Origin: an uncultured Clostridia bacterium
GTDB lineage: Bacteria > Bacillota > Clostridia > Oscillospirales > Acutalibacteraceae
NCBI GenBank assembly: GCA_937884975.1
Contig: CAKZZS010000079.1
Location: 1-64,000, forward strand
Length of the DNA: 64,000 bases
Direction of reading: 5' to 3'
The notes under the pieces are model-generated. The model saw only the letters and a program-made list of their open reading frames with translations, was not told where the DNA came from and made no database searches. How positions within the stretch are numbered: the first letter of the stretch is position 1; every line of letters begins with the position of its first letter. Shown piece by piece: positions 22,853-31,786 of this stretch. Position numbers and translations under genes: made by a program.

Positions 22853-25800
22853 TTATCCTTTCCTCTCAATTGTGAAAGAATAAGCGTATTTTTTATTCGG
22901 ATGGACGATGTAAGGCTCTCTTACCTTTGCGTCACCGGGCATATCGCCGCCGACGCCCATCTGGATAAGGTCAAAATTGAAGGTCGTAATATCCGAATGC
23001 TTCAATTCGTGGATATGAGTTGCCGCCTCAAGCTCGTTCTGGGTATAATGCCAAGCGCTGAACATAAGCGGAGTGTCTGAAGGCGCAGTAAACTTAAGTC
23101 CCCTGCCGTCCTTATCGGTAACCTCAACATACCTTACGTCGGTTCTGTTACCGTTTTCCTGCGGACGCATATAGTGATGCTCAAGCTCGTCAACGCTCAT
23201 TTCCCATACGTCAATTTTACCGCCGGTCTTTCTGTCGGGATAGGTCTCCTGCGGTCCTCTGCCGTACCACTTGACCTTGTCAAGCTCGGAAATAAGTCCC
23301 ATCTGCGTACCAAAGCGCAAAAGAACGGCTTTGGGCGTACCCTCGTGGTAAACCTTAATCTTTCCGTCGGGATAAACGGTTATATCGCTCTTAACGCCCG
23401 TAAACTGCATTACAGTCCAGTCAACGTGAACAATTATTTCACCGTCCGCACCCTGCTCAACGCCTGAAACGACGCCCTTTAAGGTATCAGTTGCCTTTTT
23501 CCACTTATAGTAGGGATGATGCGGAATAAGGAACGGAATAAAGTTTGTTGTGGAAAGGTCGTTATCAGTAACTGCCCTGAAATAATTGGGTTTAACGGGA
23601 GTTTTAATATATTCCTTGCCGTCATATTCAATTGAGGAAATTTTGCCGTCAATAACTCTTACTGCAAAATCTTTACCGGTGACGGTAACCTTGTTTCCCT
23701 CGAACGAATAGTCAAGTTTACCGAGCGCCTTTTCATTGATCGAAGGCATTTTCTTAATAATGAACTGGTCAAACGCCTGCTCGTAGCCCTTTTCGCAGAA
23801 ACGTCTTTCCTCCTTCTGAATAAAGGAGACGATAAGCACGCATTCCTTTTCGGGAAGAGAGGAGTCGTCATAAGGAATAACCGTTTCAACGGTTGACTGC
23901 GCAGGAACGTCAATGTCGAGCTTACCCGACTGAAGCGTTTCACCCTCAGCTTTAAGAACCCAGACAATGTCAAAATCGGAAAGGTCGGTAAACAGGTGCT
24001 TATTCGTAATCGAATAAAGCTTCTTCTCCCTGTCAACCTCCTTGACCTTCATTTCGGCATAAACCTTTTTAACCTCATAAGCGGACGGATGAAGCTTTCT
24101 GTCGGCGGAAATTATACCGTTTGCGCAGAAATAGGTGTTACTGCCCGTTATTGCGGTGGTATTTGGAAGCTGCATCGGACGGCGCGGCTCGTTCTTTTCG
24201 AAATCCGTGCCGTAAAGCCAATGGTCTCCGTCAGGAGCTTTATAACGGAGCGACTGGTCAACAAAGTCCCAGATAAAGCCGCCAAACATATTGTCATACT
24301 TTTCAAAGTCGTCCATATACTCCTGGAAATTTCCGAGACTGTTTTCCATTGCGTGAGCGTACTCGCAAAGGATAACGGGCTTCGTGTACCATTCCTTTTT
24401 AATCGGCTTTGAGTCAGCTGCAAGAGCGTTTGCGACATTATCGTAAAGTGAAATCGTGACCTCTTCGCGGTTTCCGAGCTTTGTCATAAGGTCGCCCATT
24501 GGGTACATTCTTGAAATGACGTCGCTTTTTGTGAAATCGAAATCGCCCTCATAGTGGAACTGACGGGTCGTGTCAAGCTTCAAAGCCGCCTGCTTCATCT
24601 TAAGGAAATTGTCTCCGTCGCCCGCCTCATTACCGAGGGACCACATAAAGATACACGCGTGGTTTCTGTCGCGAAGGACCATTCTTTCCATCCTGTCAAC
24701 AACAGGTTCGGTCCATACCGGATTACTTCCGGGAACGCCCTTACGGCGTACACCGTGAGTTTCCATATCACATTCGTCCATAATGTAGAAGCCGTATTCG
24801 TCGCACAAATCGTAGAAGAACGGGTCATCGGGATAGTGCGAGGTACGAATAGCGTTTATATTACAGCGCTTCATAATATTGAAATCCTGGAAATAGCGCT
24901 CTCTGGGAACTGCCCAACCGTGGTCAGGGTCAAAATCGTGACGGTTAATTCCCCTTAACATCATAGGCTGACCGTTAAACAGAAGCTTTTCACCGATTAT
25001 TTCAACCTTTTTAAAGCCGAAGCGAATTGACTTATAGGAAACCGCCTTGCCGTCAACCTTAAGCTCAATTACAAGAGTGTAAAGGTTGGGCGTTTCAGCA
25101 GTCCACTTGTCGGGGTTTTCAATAAACTTACTGATATTAAGTACTGCCTTTTCGCCGATTTTTTCAGCCGATGCAGAGCCGAGCTCGGTCTTTTCGCCGT
25201 TTCTCTCTATATAAGCGGAAACCTCAATATTCTTCTTTTCTCCGCTGTAGTTTTTAACCGTAACCTCAAGGTCGGTGTCGGAATTAACATATTCGGCGTC
25301 AAGGTCGGTTGTAATGAAGAAATCACGTATACAGGTTTTCGGTTCGGCATAAAGATAAACCTCACGGTAAATGCCGCAGAGAAGCCACATATCCTGGTCC
25401 TCGAGATACTGGGCGTCCGAATAGCGGTAGCACTTTACGGAAACCTGGTTTTTACCCTTTGTCACAAAGGGCGTAACGTCGAATTCGTGGGGTGTCATTG
25501 AGCCTTGGGAATAGCCGACATATTTACCGTTTACATAAACCTCAATAGCGCTCTTTGCCGCGCCGAAATGCAAAAACAGCTCCTTGTCCTCAAAGTTTTC
25601 GGGCAAGGTGAAGGTACGGCGGTAAATGCCTATCTCCTGCATATTATGGTCAATCGACGGAATCTTTCCCTTCTGGCGGCTGATAGCGCGACAGTAGGTG
25701 GAGGCATAGTAGTACGGGAACGAGCCTGTCTTTTCCGTCTGCCAAACGGACGGAACGGCAATCGTACGCCACTTGCTGTCGTCAAAATCCGCCTTATAAA

Positions 25801-25993
25801 AATCGGCAGGACAGTTGTCAAGTCCCATCTGCCAATAGAACTTCCAGTCGCCGTTAAGAGTCTTTTTAAAGGGTGACTCGTTTCTTGCGGCGGCGTCCGA
25901 AGCGTTTTCGTAATGAAGCGCCAGAACGTGGCCGTCCTCCTTATTGCGTTTGATTACTGCAGGGTTTTCCCAGTCGAATTTTACTTTTCCCAT
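22853..25993 (-). CDS. lacZ: GH2 beta-galactosidase (LacZ type)
   Basis: The 1046 residues match the full LacZ length and five-domain order: sugar-binding domain, Ig-like domain, (beta/alpha)8 core, second Ig-like domain and C-terminal small-chain domain. The acid/base Glu is in WSLGNEAGDG, about residue 451. The nucleophile Glu is in LCEYAHAMENSLGN, about residue 540. RGINRHDFDPDHG and the C-terminal WYGRGPQETYPDRKTG are also diagnostic. In AHAMENS the usual Gly is replaced by Glu. There is no signal peptide, so it should cleave imported lactose or galacto-oligosaccharides. GGTGA precedes the ATG; a consensus-like promoter lies just upstream. Confidence 0.93.
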   Translation of the reverse strand: MGKVKFDWENPAVIKRNKEDGHVLALHYENASDAAARNESPFKKTLNGDWKFYWQMGLDNCPADFYKADFDDSKWRTIAVPSVWQTEKTGSFPYYYASTYCRAISRQKGKIPSIDHNMQEIGIYRRTFTLPENFEDKELFLHFGAAKSAIEVYVNGKYVGYSQGSMTPHEFDVTPFVTKGKNQVSVKCYRYSDAQYLEDQDMWLLCGIYREVYLYAEPKTCIRDFFITTDLDAEYVNSDTDLEVTVKNYSGEKKNIEVSAYIERNGEKTELGSASAEKIGEKAVLNISKFIENPDKWTAETPNLYTLVIELKVDGKAVSYKSIRFGFKKVEIIGEKLLFNGQPMMLRGINRHDFDPDHGWAVPRERYFQDFNIMKRCNINAIRTSHYPDDPFFYDLCDEYGFYIMDECDMETHGVRRKGVPGSNPVWTEPVVDRMERMVLRDRNHACIFMWSLGNEAGDGDNFLKMKQAALKLDTTRQFHYEGDFDFTKSDVISRMYPMGDLMTKLGNREEVTISLYDNVANALAADSKPIKKEWYTKPVILCEYAHAMENSLGNFQEYMDDFEKYDNMFGGFIWDFVDQSLRYKAPDGDHWLYGTDFEKNEPRRPMQLPNTTAITGSNTYFCANGIISADRKLHPSAYEVKKVYAEMKVKEVDREKKLYSITNKHLFTDLSDFDIVWVLKAEGETLQSGKLDIDVPAQSTVETVIPYDDSSLPEKECVLIVSFIQKEERRFCEKGYEQAFDQFIIKKMPSINEKALGKLDYSFEGNKVTVTGKDFAVRVIDGKISSIEYDGKEYIKTPVKPNYFRAVTDNDLSTTNFIPFLIPHHPYYKWKKATDTLKGVVSGVEQGADGEIIVHVDWTVMQFTGVKSDITVYPDGKIKVYHEGTPKAVLLRFGTQMGLISELDKVKWYGRGPQETYPDRKTGGKIDVWEMSVDELEHHYMRPQENGNRTDVRYVEVTDKDGRGLKFTAPSDTPLMFSAWHYTQNELEAATHIHELKHSDITTFNFDLIQMGVGGDMPGDAKVREPYIVHPNKKYAYSFTIERKG

Positions 25994-26011
25994 TTTTTCA
26001 CCGATCCTTTA

Positions 26012-26020
26012 CGGTAGTAT
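26012..26020 (-). promoter_or_regulatory. Shared 9-mer ATACTACCG in the lacZ leader
   Basis: CGGTAGTAT on the plus strand (ATACTACCG on the coding strand), just after the lacZ -10. The same 9-mer occurs in the same place in the GH43-like leader (31774-31782). A candidate operator. Confidence 0.4.
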
Positions 26021-26030
26021 TATCCTTTTA

Positions 26031-26059
26031 ATTATACAATATAAATCCTTAATAAGCAA
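26031..26059 (-). promoter_or_regulatory. Sigma-A promoter of lacZ
   Basis: On the minus strand TTGCTT, exactly 17 nt, then TATAAT, about 40 nt before the start codon. Confidence 0.7.
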
Positions 26060-26129
26060 ATAATATTTTTATTTCTTTTCATTCACCTCAACGCCTGTCA
26101 CAAATAAAAGATTTTTATCTGAAAATCGG

Positions 26130-26158
26130 TTGACAAAAAAAGAAAAAAAGTTCATAAT
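26130..26158 (+). promoter_or_regulatory. Sigma-A promoter of the mgtE leader
   Basis: TTGACA (26130-26135), exactly 17 nt, CATAAT (26153-26158). It implies a transcript start near 26165 and a leader of about 168 nt before mgtE. Confidence 0.78.
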
Positions 26159-26198
26159 AAACGGGCTTATTACTAAAAAATAATGTGAGGTGAAAATA

Positions 26199-26291
26199 AT
26201 GGAATCCGGTAATGGCAACGGTGCGAAACCTAAACCCCGAAGTAGAAAAATGGATATTACCGTGATATCCGTTATTTTTTTCTCTGCTTAA
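26199..26291 (+). CDS. 30-residue leader peptide of mgtE
   Basis: This small ORF has a strong Shine-Dalgarno (GAGGTG, 26187-26192) 6 nt before its ATG and ends TAA 41 nt before mgtE. The peptide starts with Gly/Asn-rich residues, has a basic proline-containing centre (AKPKPRSRK), and ends hydrophobic (VISVIFF). Its two Pro codons (26229-26231 and 26235-26237) fall in the 5' arm of a long pairing with 26293-26306, and its last third crosses a terminator-like hairpin. The arrangement recalls the mgtL and mgtP leader peptides that sense Mg2+ in enterobacteria; that parallel is inference. It lacks homology that I recognise. Confidence 0.6.
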   Translation: MESGNGNGAKPKPRSRKMDITVISVIFFSA

Positions 26292-26326
26292 AGTTTGGTT
26301 TCGCCCTATTAAAATAATAGGGAGGG
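26220..26326 (+). promoter_or_regulatory. Candidate attenuator / riboregulator of mgtE
   Basis: Four pairings are visible. P1: GCGAAACC-U-AAAC (26223-26235) with GUUUGGUUUCGC (26293-26304), 12 bp with one bulge, extendable by GG/CC. P2: AAUGGAUAU (26249-26257) with AUAUCCGUU (26265-26273), followed by AUUUUUUU, a terminator-like hairpin. An alternative pairs CGGTAAT (26207-26213) with ATTACCG (26256-26262) and would break P2. P3: CCCTATT/AATAGGG (26304-26322) competes with P1 and covers half of the mgtE Shine-Dalgarno GGGAGGG. I do not see the M-box consensus. Confidence 0.55.
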
Positions 26327-26332
26327 ACAGAT

Positions 26333-27670
26333 ATGCTCGACATTGTAATGAAGCTTCTTGAGAAGAAGAATTATAAGACGCTCAAGGATATGCTCTCCGA
26401 GATGAACGAGGCGGATATCGCCTCCATTCTTGTTGAACTTCCCGAAGAAAAGCTTGTTCTTATCTACCGCATCCTGCCGAAGGAATTGGCGGCGGAGGTG
26501 TTCGTAAATATGGACTCCGACGCCCAGGAGGTACTTATCCACAGCTTTTCGGATAATGAGCTTAAAGAAGTGCTTGACGAGCTTTATGTTGACGACGCGG
26601 TTGACATAATTGAAGAAATGCCCGCAACTGTCGTAAAGAGAATTCTGCAGCAGACGGACCCCGAAACGAGGAAATCCATTAACGAGCTGCTCAATTACCC
26701 CGAGGACAGCGCAGGCAGCATAATGACAATTGAATACGTTGACCTTAAGGGTCATATGACGGTTGAGGACGCTTTTACAAGAATACGCCGAACAGGCGTT
26801 GACAAGGAGACGATTTACACCTGCTACGTCACGGACGAGGGAAGACATCTTCAGGGCGTTGTTACCGTTAAAACGCTGCTTTTATCCGACTATGAGGACC
26901 TTATAAGCGATATTATGGAAACGAACGTTATTTCCGTAAATACGCTTGAGGATAAGGAAGTCGTAGCCGAAATGTTCCAGAAGTACGACCTTCTTGCGCT
27001 CCCCGTTGTTGACAGGGAAAGCCGTCTTGTCGGTATTATCACCATTGACGACGCTATGGACGTTTTGCAGGAAGAAAACACCGAGGACTTTGAAAAAATG
27101 GCGGCTATCACGCCGACGGATAAGCCCTACACAAAGACGGGAGTATTCGCAACGTGGGGAAAAAGAATTCCGTGGCTTTTATTCCTTATGATTTCGGCAA
27201 CCTTTACCTCAAAGATTATTCAGTCCTTTGAGGACGCGCTTGCCGCCCAGGTGGTGCTTACGGCGTTTATCCCAATGCTGATGGATACGTCGGGTAACGC
27301 AGGCACACAGGCGTCGGTTTCGATAATACGCGCATTAAGTCTTAACGACATTGAGTTCAGGGATTATTTCAAGGTTGTTTTTAAGGAATTTCGCGTAGCA
27401 ATTATGTGCGGCGTAGTTCTTGCAACCGCAAATTTCTTCAAGCTGCTTTGGATAGACAGAGTGAGTATGCCGATTTCGCTTGTTGTAAATCTGACGCTTC
27501 TTTTTGCAATAATTATTGCAAAGTGCGTCGGCTCCACCCTGCCGATGGTTGCGCAAAAATTAAAGCTTGACCCGGCGGTTATGGCGTCTCCGCTGGTAAC
27601 AACAATAGTTGACGCCCTTTCGCTTCTGACGTATTTTTCAATTGCGACAAGAATTTTACATTTAAGTTAA
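26333..27670 (+). CDS. mgtE: Magnesium transporter MgtE
   Basis: The 445 residues are in the standard MgtE order. The cytoplasmic superhelical N domain (residues 1-130) has acidic repeats such as EMNEADIASILVELPEEK. Two CBS domains (about 135-255) follow, with IMTIEYVDL and LPVVDRESRLVGIITIDDAMDVL. Five transmembrane helices (about 285-445) contain the pore motif MDTSGNAGTQAS. MgtE is a Mg2+ channel gated by cytosolic Mg2+ through the N and CBS domains. It has a strong AGGGAGGG site and stands alone between its leader and a terminator. Confidence 0.96.
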   Translation: MLDIVMKLLEKKNYKTLKDMLSEMNEADIASILVELPEEKLVLIYRILPKELAAEVFVNMDSDAQEVLIHSFSDNELKEVLDELYVDDAVDIIEEMPATVVKRILQQTDPETRKSINELLNYPEDSAGSIMTIEYVDLKGHMTVEDAFTRIRRTGVDKETIYTCYVTDEGRHLQGVVTVKTLLLSDYEDLISDIMETNVISVNTLEDKEVVAEMFQKYDLLALPVVDRESRLVGIITIDDAMDVLQEENTEDFEKMAAITPTDKPYTKTGVFATWGKRIPWLLFLMISATFTSKIIQSFEDALAAQVVLTAFIPMLMDTSGNAGTQASVSIIRALSLNDIEFRDYFKVVFKEFRVAIMCGVVLATANFFKLLWIDRVSMPISLVVNLTLLFAIIIAKCVGSTLPMVAQKLKLDPAVMASPLVTTIVDALSLLTYFSIATRILHLS

Positions 27671-27681
27671 ACACAAAAAAT

Positions 27682-27708
27682 AAGAACCGAGTTAAAAACT
27701 CGGTTCTT
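27682..27708. terminator. Bidirectional terminator
   Basis: A perfect 12 bp stem AAGAACCGAGTT / AACTCGGTTCTT with loop AAA, between mgtE and the convergent LRR gene. Confidence 0.88.
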
Positions 27709-27722
27709 TAATTTTTATTCAA

Positions 27723-29027
27723 TTATTCAACAGGCTGTCTTTCTGCATTATAGACGGTGTCAATTGTCTTTTTGAATAAAAGATAATCGTATTTCGGTCT
27801 CCAGGACGAGCCGATTTCATAGGACTTAAAGGTCTCTTCGTCACAGGCGATATTCATCTGTGAAATGCCGTGAAGTCCCGTGCCGCTTTCGTCATTCTTA
27901 TCCTTATACACCGAATCCCAAAAGGCGTGGTGACCGATTTTTTTAACGTTTTCGGGGATATACATATACGTCAGTCCCCTGTCGCGGGTAAATGCGTCCG
28001 AGCCTATTGCTTCAAGACACTCGGGAAGCGAAAGGTAAATAGCACCGAGTTTTTCCCTGCCCGTGAAACGGGTTTCGCTTACGCCATCGGCTGTGGGAAC
28101 ATACGAATAAATATTGTGCATATTTCCGCAGTCAAAGAATGCGAGAGTGCCGATTTCCTTTAAGCCGTCGGGAAGATAATAGGTATCGACATTTGCGTAG
28201 TTAAAGCAAAGCGGACAGATTTTTTCAACAGTTGACGGAACAACATAGGTCCTTACGTCCTCATTGTACTTTTGGAAAAATCCCTCGTCATATTTTTCAG
28301 TCGGACCCCACAGCTCCTCCATCGGGTTGCCGTCGTCATCAACAAGATCGGTATATCCGAGCTCTTTTCTCAAATACTTATCGTGGTCAATGGGATAGCA
28401 GATAATTTCCGTCTTGTCCTTGTTGTAAAGGACGCCGTCAACATCGCAGTAATTCGGGTTGTTTTCGTCAACATAAATGCACTGCAAAGCCCAGCACGAA
28501 TAAAATGCTTTGTTGTCAATTTTCGTTACATCGGCGCCGACATTTACGACCTGAAGCGTAGCGTCGCAGTTAAAAGCGTATTCGTGAATTTCGGTTACCG
28601 TTTTTTCTTCGTCATACGTCAGGAAATCCATATTGATATTCTCTTCATTTTCAGCGCCGCCTGCGATAAGAGCGCCTGCTTCGATTTTTGAATTATCGAT
28701 ATCCGCAACGTACTCGACGTCAAAGGTTTTTATAAGTCCGTTATTTGAAAACTGAACAAGCTTATAGCCCGTGTCATTCTCTTTGTATTCAAGGTCGCCC
28801 GTATTAAGAAGCGCGCGAACCGAGAAGAAAAGCGAAAGCAGAACCGCAATTGAAATGAAGACAACAAATATTATCTTCTTTCCCGTAGCGTCCTTATAGG
28901 ACACATTGATTTTAGGCGGTGCAAGTCCCTCTATCCGGTAAGTCCAGATTTCGTCCTCGGGGATGTCAAGAATTTCTTCTTCTGCCTCGACCTTTGTCTT
29001 TGCCTTTTTGGTCTTTTCTTTTTTCAT
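27723..29027 (-). CDS. BspA-type leucine-rich repeat membrane protein
   Basis: The 434 residues have a highly charged cytoplasmic N-terminus (KKEKTKKAKTKVEAEEE), one transmembrane helix near residues 50-70 (IIFVVFISIAVLLSLFFSV), and an outer domain with LRR_5/BspA repeats (VTEIHEYAFNCDATLQVVNVG, VTKIDNKAFYSCWALQCIYV, LKEIGTLAFFDC, LEAIGSDAF, VKKIGHHAFWDS). Such repeats bind proteins or glycans. The ATG at 29027 is chosen, with GGGGGT 7 nt upstream; the GTG three codons earlier lies within that site. It is the third gene after the GH43-like and MFS genes, an odd companion for sugar genes. Confidence 0.85.
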   Translation of the reverse strand: MKKEKTKKAKTKVEAEEEILDIPEDEIWTYRIEGLAPPKINVSYKDATGKKIIFVVFISIAVLLSLFFSVRALLNTGDLEYKENDTGYKLVQFSNNGLIKTFDVEYVADIDNSKIEAGALIAGGAENEENINMDFLTYDEEKTVTEIHEYAFNCDATLQVVNVGADVTKIDNKAFYSCWALQCIYVDENNPNYCDVDGVLYNKDKTEIICYPIDHDKYLRKELGYTDLVDDDGNPMEELWGPTEKYDEGFFQKYNEDVRTYVVPSTVEKICPLCFNYANVDTYYLPDGLKEIGTLAFFDCGNMHNIYSYVPTADGVSETRFTGREKLGAIYLSLPECLEAIGSDAFTRDRGLTYMYIPENVKKIGHHAFWDSVYKDKNDESGTGLHGISQMNIACDEETFKSYEIGSSWRPKYDYLLFKKTIDTVYNAERQPVE

Positions 29028-29040
29028 CTTCCGCACCCCC

Positions 29041-30795
29041 TTAACCTATGAACGAGCCTGCAACCGATTCGCCCTCGGTCTCGGCTTTCTTTTCGGTTAC
29101 CTCGGCTCTGCGTTTGAGCACCTGGATAACCTTGTTCTGCTTTGAGGAGTCGTAATCCCAGAAGATATACGGAATAGTCATAAGCAAGAAGCCTGCGATA
29201 TCAAAGAGAATCGGGATAACGATTATCTTAACTCTTGAAGCGTCAATGAAAAGAACGTCCCAGTTTGAGTTAAATCCGAACTTGAGAAGCAAAATCGGTA
29301 TAATAAGTCCGACAACAGCCGAAGCGGGACCTGTAATCCAACCAAAGATGCCCGAAAAGCTTTCAAGTCTTTCACCTGAAAGATACATCTGATAGTCGCC
29401 GATACGAACATCCATATCGTGACCGACAGCGGTCGGAATCGTGTGAGTCGCTTCAAGGAAGAAGAGAACAATAAGACAAATAATTCCGCAAAGCGTAACG
29501 TTATCGCCGCAAAGAAGAATAGCCGCAACAACAATTGACCAGCCGATAGCCCTTGAAATCTGGTAGAAAATCATAATCTGCTTATAGGAAAATCTCTTTA
29601 TGAAATAGGGCGTGAAGAAATCGGGCGGCGTGCCTGCAAAGGATACAAGCGAAACAATAAGTCCGTAGGAAAGACCGCTTAAGCGGAAGGTGTAAAGGTA
29701 AAGGACAGTTGTAAACGCGAGCATACCGTTGCCCAGGGAGTCAAGAAGATAAACGATATTGAGCACCCATTTATACTTATTACGCATTACGCCGAAAATG
29801 CCGTCCCAGAATTTAATCTGGACCTTTTCTTCAATGGGCGGTTGAGGTATTCTCTCCTTAATACGCCCTGCAAAAATCATAGTCAGCGTTGCAAAGCCGA
29901 TAAAGATTATCGGAATAACATATCTGTAAACGTTAATGTCAGCCCATTCGTCTCTTGTAAAACCTATGGCAATGGGAATTACAACGACCATAAGGGAATT
30001 GAGAATATGGGAAAGCTTCATAGGATAAGTCCTTATTAAAATTCTTTCACGCATATTCGGGCTGATATTCTGGGCGCAGGTTTCAAGACAGTTTGTAAAT
30101 GCAAACAGATTATAGATAGCAAAAAGAAGGTTTGCAACCCAAACACGGGTGACCTCATCCGCAATATTGTAAACGGGAAGCCAGCCGATAAGGATAACCA
30201 TTACGCACTTGGGAACAACGTCGCAGTAAAGGAAATACTTATATCTTCCGAATTTCGGTACGAGCTTTTTACGCCAGAAAATATTTCTCGACCCTGCCCA
30301 GCCGTTCCAGAGAATATGAGTACCGAGAATCTTAATTGCCGAAGCCGCCGACAGACCTCGAATTGAATTGAGGGCGGCGACAAGCCAGTTATTCGGATTA
30401 AGATACGGCTCAAAATTAAACACTATAAGGAATATGCCGATAATAATTGAGAAGAAATAGACCGTATAAAGCCTTTTCTCCGTCTTTTTAGGCATAAAGC
30501 CGAGGTTATCGTTGATAATCCAGCCTAAAATATCCCAAAGCTTCTGCAAGGGCATATTGATAAGCGCAATTGCAGAGAAGATAACATACGGCAGCTTGTA
30601 GTGATACATTATAAGGTAACAGCCTGCCGCAAAGGATATGTATTCAAGCGTTTTGGAGCCTGAATAGTTACTGCCTACCGCAAGCCAGATATCCTTATAC
30701 TCCTTATAAGGAACATATTTGCCCTCCGCAGGCGTATTCCAATGCTCCTTGATTTCACCGAAGAGCCATTTTACCTTGCCCGTTAATTTACTCAT
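29041..30795 (-). CDS. Major facilitator superfamily transporter, probable sugar permease
   Basis: The 584 residues have about twelve hydrophobic segments, a long N-terminal hydrophilic stretch (WLFGEIKEHWNTPAEGKYVPYKEY), a central loop (GRIKERIPQPPIEEKVQIKFWDG) and a charged tail. The pattern fits the MFS, resembling GPH-type glycoside permeases; the family is large for MFS (usual 400-500). Its place directly after the GH43-like hydrolase suggests it imports the glycoside that enzyme cleaves. The start at 30795 is chosen because AGAGGA lies about 10 nt upstream; the earlier ATG abuts the site. Confidence 0.78.
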   Translation of the reverse strand: MSKLTGKVKWLFGEIKEHWNTPAEGKYVPYKEYKDIWLAVGSNYSGSKTLEYISFAAGCYLIMYHYKLPYVIFSAIALINMPLQKLWDILGWIINDNLGFMPKKTEKRLYTVYFFSIIIGIFLIVFNFEPYLNPNNWLVAALNSIRGLSAASAIKILGTHILWNGWAGSRNIFWRKKLVPKFGRYKYFLYCDVVPKCVMVILIGWLPVYNIADEVTRVWVANLLFAIYNLFAFTNCLETCAQNISPNMRERILIRTYPMKLSHILNSLMVVVIPIAIGFTRDEWADINVYRYVIPIIFIGFATLTMIFAGRIKERIPQPPIEEKVQIKFWDGIFGVMRNKYKWVLNIVYLLDSLGNGMLAFTTVLYLYTFRLSGLSYGLIVSLVSFAGTPPDFFTPYFIKRFSYKQIMIFYQISRAIGWSIVVAAILLCGDNVTLCGIICLIVLFFLEATHTIPTAVGHDMDVRIGDYQMYLSGERLESFSGIFGWITGPASAVVGLIIPILLLKFGFNSNWDVLFIDASRVKIIVIPILFDIAGFLLMTIPYIFWDYDSSKQNKVIQVLKRRAEVTEKKAETEGESVAGSFIG

Positions 30796-30822
30796 TCGCA
30801 CCATTCCTCTCTTCCAAGAGAT

Positions 30823-31758
30823 TTAATTGTTTTTGTAGTAGTTTTTAAGAGAATTATATTCATTCTCCGTTATTTCAAGCACCTTTCCGTGCTTGAAGCC
30901 GTAAGGAAAAGAAAACTCCTCTTTATCCATCCGAAAGTCGCTTTCTCCTACCGAGGACGCTACAAACGGAACATAGCCCATCTTCGGTTTTTCGCAACCG
31001 AAGAAGTCGAGCATAAGGCACCATCTGCCGTCGGGAAGAACGTAAGAGGTCGGTCCCTCATACGAACCTGCGTTCCCGAGAGAAGCCATATATTCCTCAA
31101 GGAGCTTATCGTGTTCGTACGGACCGTATAAATTCTTCGACGTTGCGTGCATATTCATCGACGGTTCATTCGCATTCTTATAGAAAAGATGGTATGTGTC
31201 GCCGTGCTTTACAATATGCGAGTCAAGAATTTCGTTTTTCTTATCAAAGAAAACCTTCGGATACGAAAAGGACTCAAAATCCTTTGTAGTGCAGCAGTAA
31301 ATTGACATATGACGATAGTCTGTTTCTTTAACCATTGAGCCCCAGTGAATGAGGTATTCCTCATTCTTGTCGTCAAAAATTACCTCGGGTGCCCAAAGAC
31401 AGCCGAAATCGTCCCTGCCGAAATAAATCTGCTGCTGCGGCGAAAAATGAATAAGGTCGTCGCTTCGCCACAAATTAAGCTTTTTACTGCCGCTGCGGTT
31501 AATATCTATCCAGTCGATATTATGGTTTTCATCCATACGGTGAACAACGCACAAATCGGTCGTAAGAATAACAAAACCGCCTTTTACAAGCCTGACAACC
31601 TCAATATCACGGCATCCGCATTCGCCCAAGGTGCTTTCGAGAATGGGATTTCCCGAATTCAACTGTTCCCAGTTAAAGCCGTCTTTACTTACGGAAAAGT
31701 AAACCTGTTCCCCGTCCGGGGTGAGCTTTTCTTTAAAATGAGCAAAAAGATACGCCAT
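30823..31758 (-). CDS. Glycoside hydrolase family 43-like five-bladed beta-propeller enzyme
   Basis: The 311 residues have the repeated blade motifs of GH43/GH62-like propellers: VYFSVSKDGFNWEQLN, GCRDIEVVRL, LWRSDDLIHFSPQQ, GCLWAPEVIFDDKNEEYLIHWGS, DSHIVKHGDTYHLFYK and EGPTSYVLPDGRWCLMLDFFG. WAPEV and the final Glu in YEGPTSY are typical catalytic-region features. Likely substrates are arabinosides or xylosides. The ATG at 31758 has AAGGAG 7 nt upstream; longer readings lack a site. It is the first gene of an operon with the MFS transporter and LRR protein, and has no signal peptide. Confidence 0.8.
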   Translation of the reverse strand: MAYLFAHFKEKLTPDGEQVYFSVSKDGFNWEQLNSGNPILESTLGECGCRDIEVVRLVKGGFVILTTDLCVVHRMDENHNIDWIDINRSGSKKLNLWRSDDLIHFSPQQQIYFGRDDFGCLWAPEVIFDDKNEEYLIHWGSMVKETDYRHMSIYCCTTKDFESFSYPKVFFDKKNEILDSHIVKHGDTYHLFYKNANEPSMNMHATSKNLYGPYEHDKLLEEYMASLGNAGSYEGPTSYVLPDGRWCLMLDFFGCEKPKMGYVPFVASSVGESDFRMDKEEFSFPYGFKHGKVLEITENEYNSLKNYYKNN

Positions 31759-31773
31759 AATATTACTCCTTTT

Positions 31774-31782
31774 CGGTAGTAT
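31774..31782 (-). promoter_or_regulatory. Shared 9-mer ATACTACCG in the GH43-like leader
   Basis: Same 9-mer and same position relative to the -10 as in the lacZ leader at 26012-26020. Confidence 0.4.
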
Positions 31783-31786
31783 GTAA

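Noticed and set aside
26160..26330. M-box (ykoK) riboswitch before mgtE
   Set aside because: The conserved GUUAGGUGAGGCUCCUAU and AAUGUCGAAAGACGCC-type segments I know from M-boxes are not present; a translated leader with other pairings fits better.
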